From an uncultured Sunxiuqinia sp. (GTDB taxonomy: Bacteria > Bacteroidota > Bacteroidia > Bacteroidales > Prolixibacteraceae), in the NCBI RefSeq assembly GCF_947495665.1, contig NZ_CANLZV010000004.1:62001-126000 (forward strand): DNA of 64,000 bases. The letters run 5' to 3'. The position numbers were made by a program, and so were the translations under genes. Below, piece after piece: positions 63,228-64,000 of the stretch; position 1 is the stretch's first letter; the number at the start of each line of letters is the position of its first letter. The notes beneath the pieces were generated by a model. That model worked only from the letters and a program-made list of their open reading frames with translations, was not told the DNA's origin and did not search any database.

Positions 63228-64000
63228 ATGTCGTTGAAACGGAATATCCTTGACCTTCGAAAAAGGAAAAGTGAAGTTCTCAAAGGTGGTGGTGAAAAAG
63301 CCATTGAGAAGCAAGTAGCCATGGGGAAACTCACGGCCCGCGAACGTATTTTATACATCCTTGACGAGGGTTCATTTCACGAGTACGACCTGTTTGTTGA
63401 GCACGTTGGCCGCGATTTTGACATGGAAAAGAAAAAATTGCATGGCGATGGTGTCATCATCGGAACAGGAACAATTCATGGTTCTCCGATTTGTATTTTT
63501 GCACAAGATTTCACCGTAGCCGGTGGGTCACTGGGCTTAATGCACGCCCGGAAAATCACAAAAATCATGGATCACGCCCTTAAAATGCGCGTGCCTTTAA
63601 TCGGTATCAACGACTCTGGTGGTGCCCGTATTCAGGAAGGTGTTGACTCCCTGGCAGGTTATGGCGAAATCTTCTTCCGCAACACCCTGGCCTCTGGTGT
63701 GATCCCTCAAATCTCAGTTATTCTGGGCCCTTGCGCCGGTGGAGCCGTATACTCTCCTGCTTTAACTGACTTTGTATTTGTGGTAAATAACATCTCCAAA
63801 ATGTTTATTACCGGACCAAGTGTCATCAAAACGGTACTTGGCGAGGAAATCTCCATGGAAGAGCTTGGAGGAGCTAAAGTTCATGCTGAAGTGACCGGGA
63901 ACGCCCACTTCTATGCTGAAAGCGAATTGGAATGCTTTGATCAAATCAAGAAATTGATGGCTTACATTCCATGGAACAACAAGCAAAAAGCAACGAAAAT
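63228..64000 (+). CDS. Acyl-CoA carboxylase beta (carboxyltransferase) subunit, 5' part
   Basis: 257 codons read from the ATG at 63228 before the window ends, about half of the usual 510-520 residues. It starts SLKRNILDLRKRKSEVLKGGG. Family signatures: MGKLTARERI, then GDGVIIGTGTIHGSPICIFAQDFTVAGGSLG (split across the biotin/CoA pocket), GINDSGGARIQEGVDSLAGYGEIFF, and LGPCAGGAVYSPALTDF with the first oxyanion-hole glycines. It transfers carboxyl groups between biotin and a short acyl-CoA, probably propionyl-CoA/methylmalonyl-CoA. In this phylum it usually starts a propionyl-CoA carboxylase or methylmalonyl-CoA decarboxylase operon. It is incomplete only because of the window edge. Confidence 0.93.
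   Translation, partial: MSLKRNILDLRKRKSEVLKGGGEKAIEKQVAMGKLTARERILYILDEGSFHEYDLFVEHVGRDFDMEKKKLHGDGVIIGTGTIHGSPICIFAQDFTVAGGSLGLMHARKITKIMDHALKMRVPLIGINDSGGARIQEGVDSLAGYGEIFFRNTLASGVIPQISVILGPCAGGAVYSPALTDFVFVVNNISKMFITGPSVIKTVLGEEISMEELGGAKVHAEVTGNAHFYAESELECFDQIKKLMAYIPWNNKQKATK

Overview
The window is a contiguous piece of a Bacteroidota chromosome, most likely order Marinilabiliales (the family-level guess is inference). The signs are two SusC/SusD outer-membrane uptake operons, a GldB-like lipoprotein, a PorT-type barrel, a MurF-alanine racemase fusion, a Tgt without the usual zinc cysteines, and several promoters of the Bacteroidota type (TAnnTTTG, once with a well-spaced TTTG). I see no tRNA, rRNA, CRISPR array, transposase or prophage gene.

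Layout. 1-4.2 kb: a repeat-rich gap with a 292-bp tandem duplication, a TPR sensor kinase, then a second repeat-rich gap. 4.2-5.8 kb: an AT-rich thioredoxin-fold lipoprotein. 6.0-21.6 kb, minus strand: a compact seven-gene export operon. In transcription order it encodes an ABC ATPase, an ABC permease fused to a catalytically dead M1-peptidase-like region, a TolC-like outer-membrane factor, a membrane-fusion lipoprotein, an RND pump, a second RND pump fused in one 1576-codon frame to a complete ABC ATPase, and a small ABC permease. This operon is the most unusual system in the window. It joins an RND tripartite pump and two ABC modules, in one case within a single polypeptide. 22-32 kb: an MscS channel, a two-component system with a divergent small secreted protein, a GldB-like lipoprotein, a secreted duplicated alpha/beta-barrel protein, a PorT-like barrel, NAD synthetase and a Crp/Fnr regulator. 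32-38 kb: murF-alr, thymidine kinase, an acidic conserved protein, rsmI and a HAD phosphatase. 38-51 kb: two SusC/SusD operons with accessory lipoproteins, which share a conserved leader and signal-peptide region. 51-64 kb: a dispersed-repeat gap, then mostly housekeeping genes (dnaB, ddl, rluD-like, PASTA protein, rpmH, rsmG, ECF sigma, GT2, tgt, lptF/G-like) and the 5' part of an acyl-CoA carboxylase beta-subunit gene cut by the window end.

How genes work together. The export operon supplies an inner-membrane pump, adaptor and outer-membrane channel, with two ATPase/permease pairs that could extract or load a hydrophobic substrate; the substrate is unknown. The two SusCD operons import oligomeric nutrients, but carry no degradative enzymes to reveal the ligand. 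The ddl/rluD/PASTA and tdk/murF-alr clusters serve envelope and nucleotide metabolism.

Starts were moved downstream wherever the longest frame began at TTG or GTG and an ATG, or a start better placed before a signal peptide or domain, followed. Family assignments come from motifs read by eye; no database search was run.
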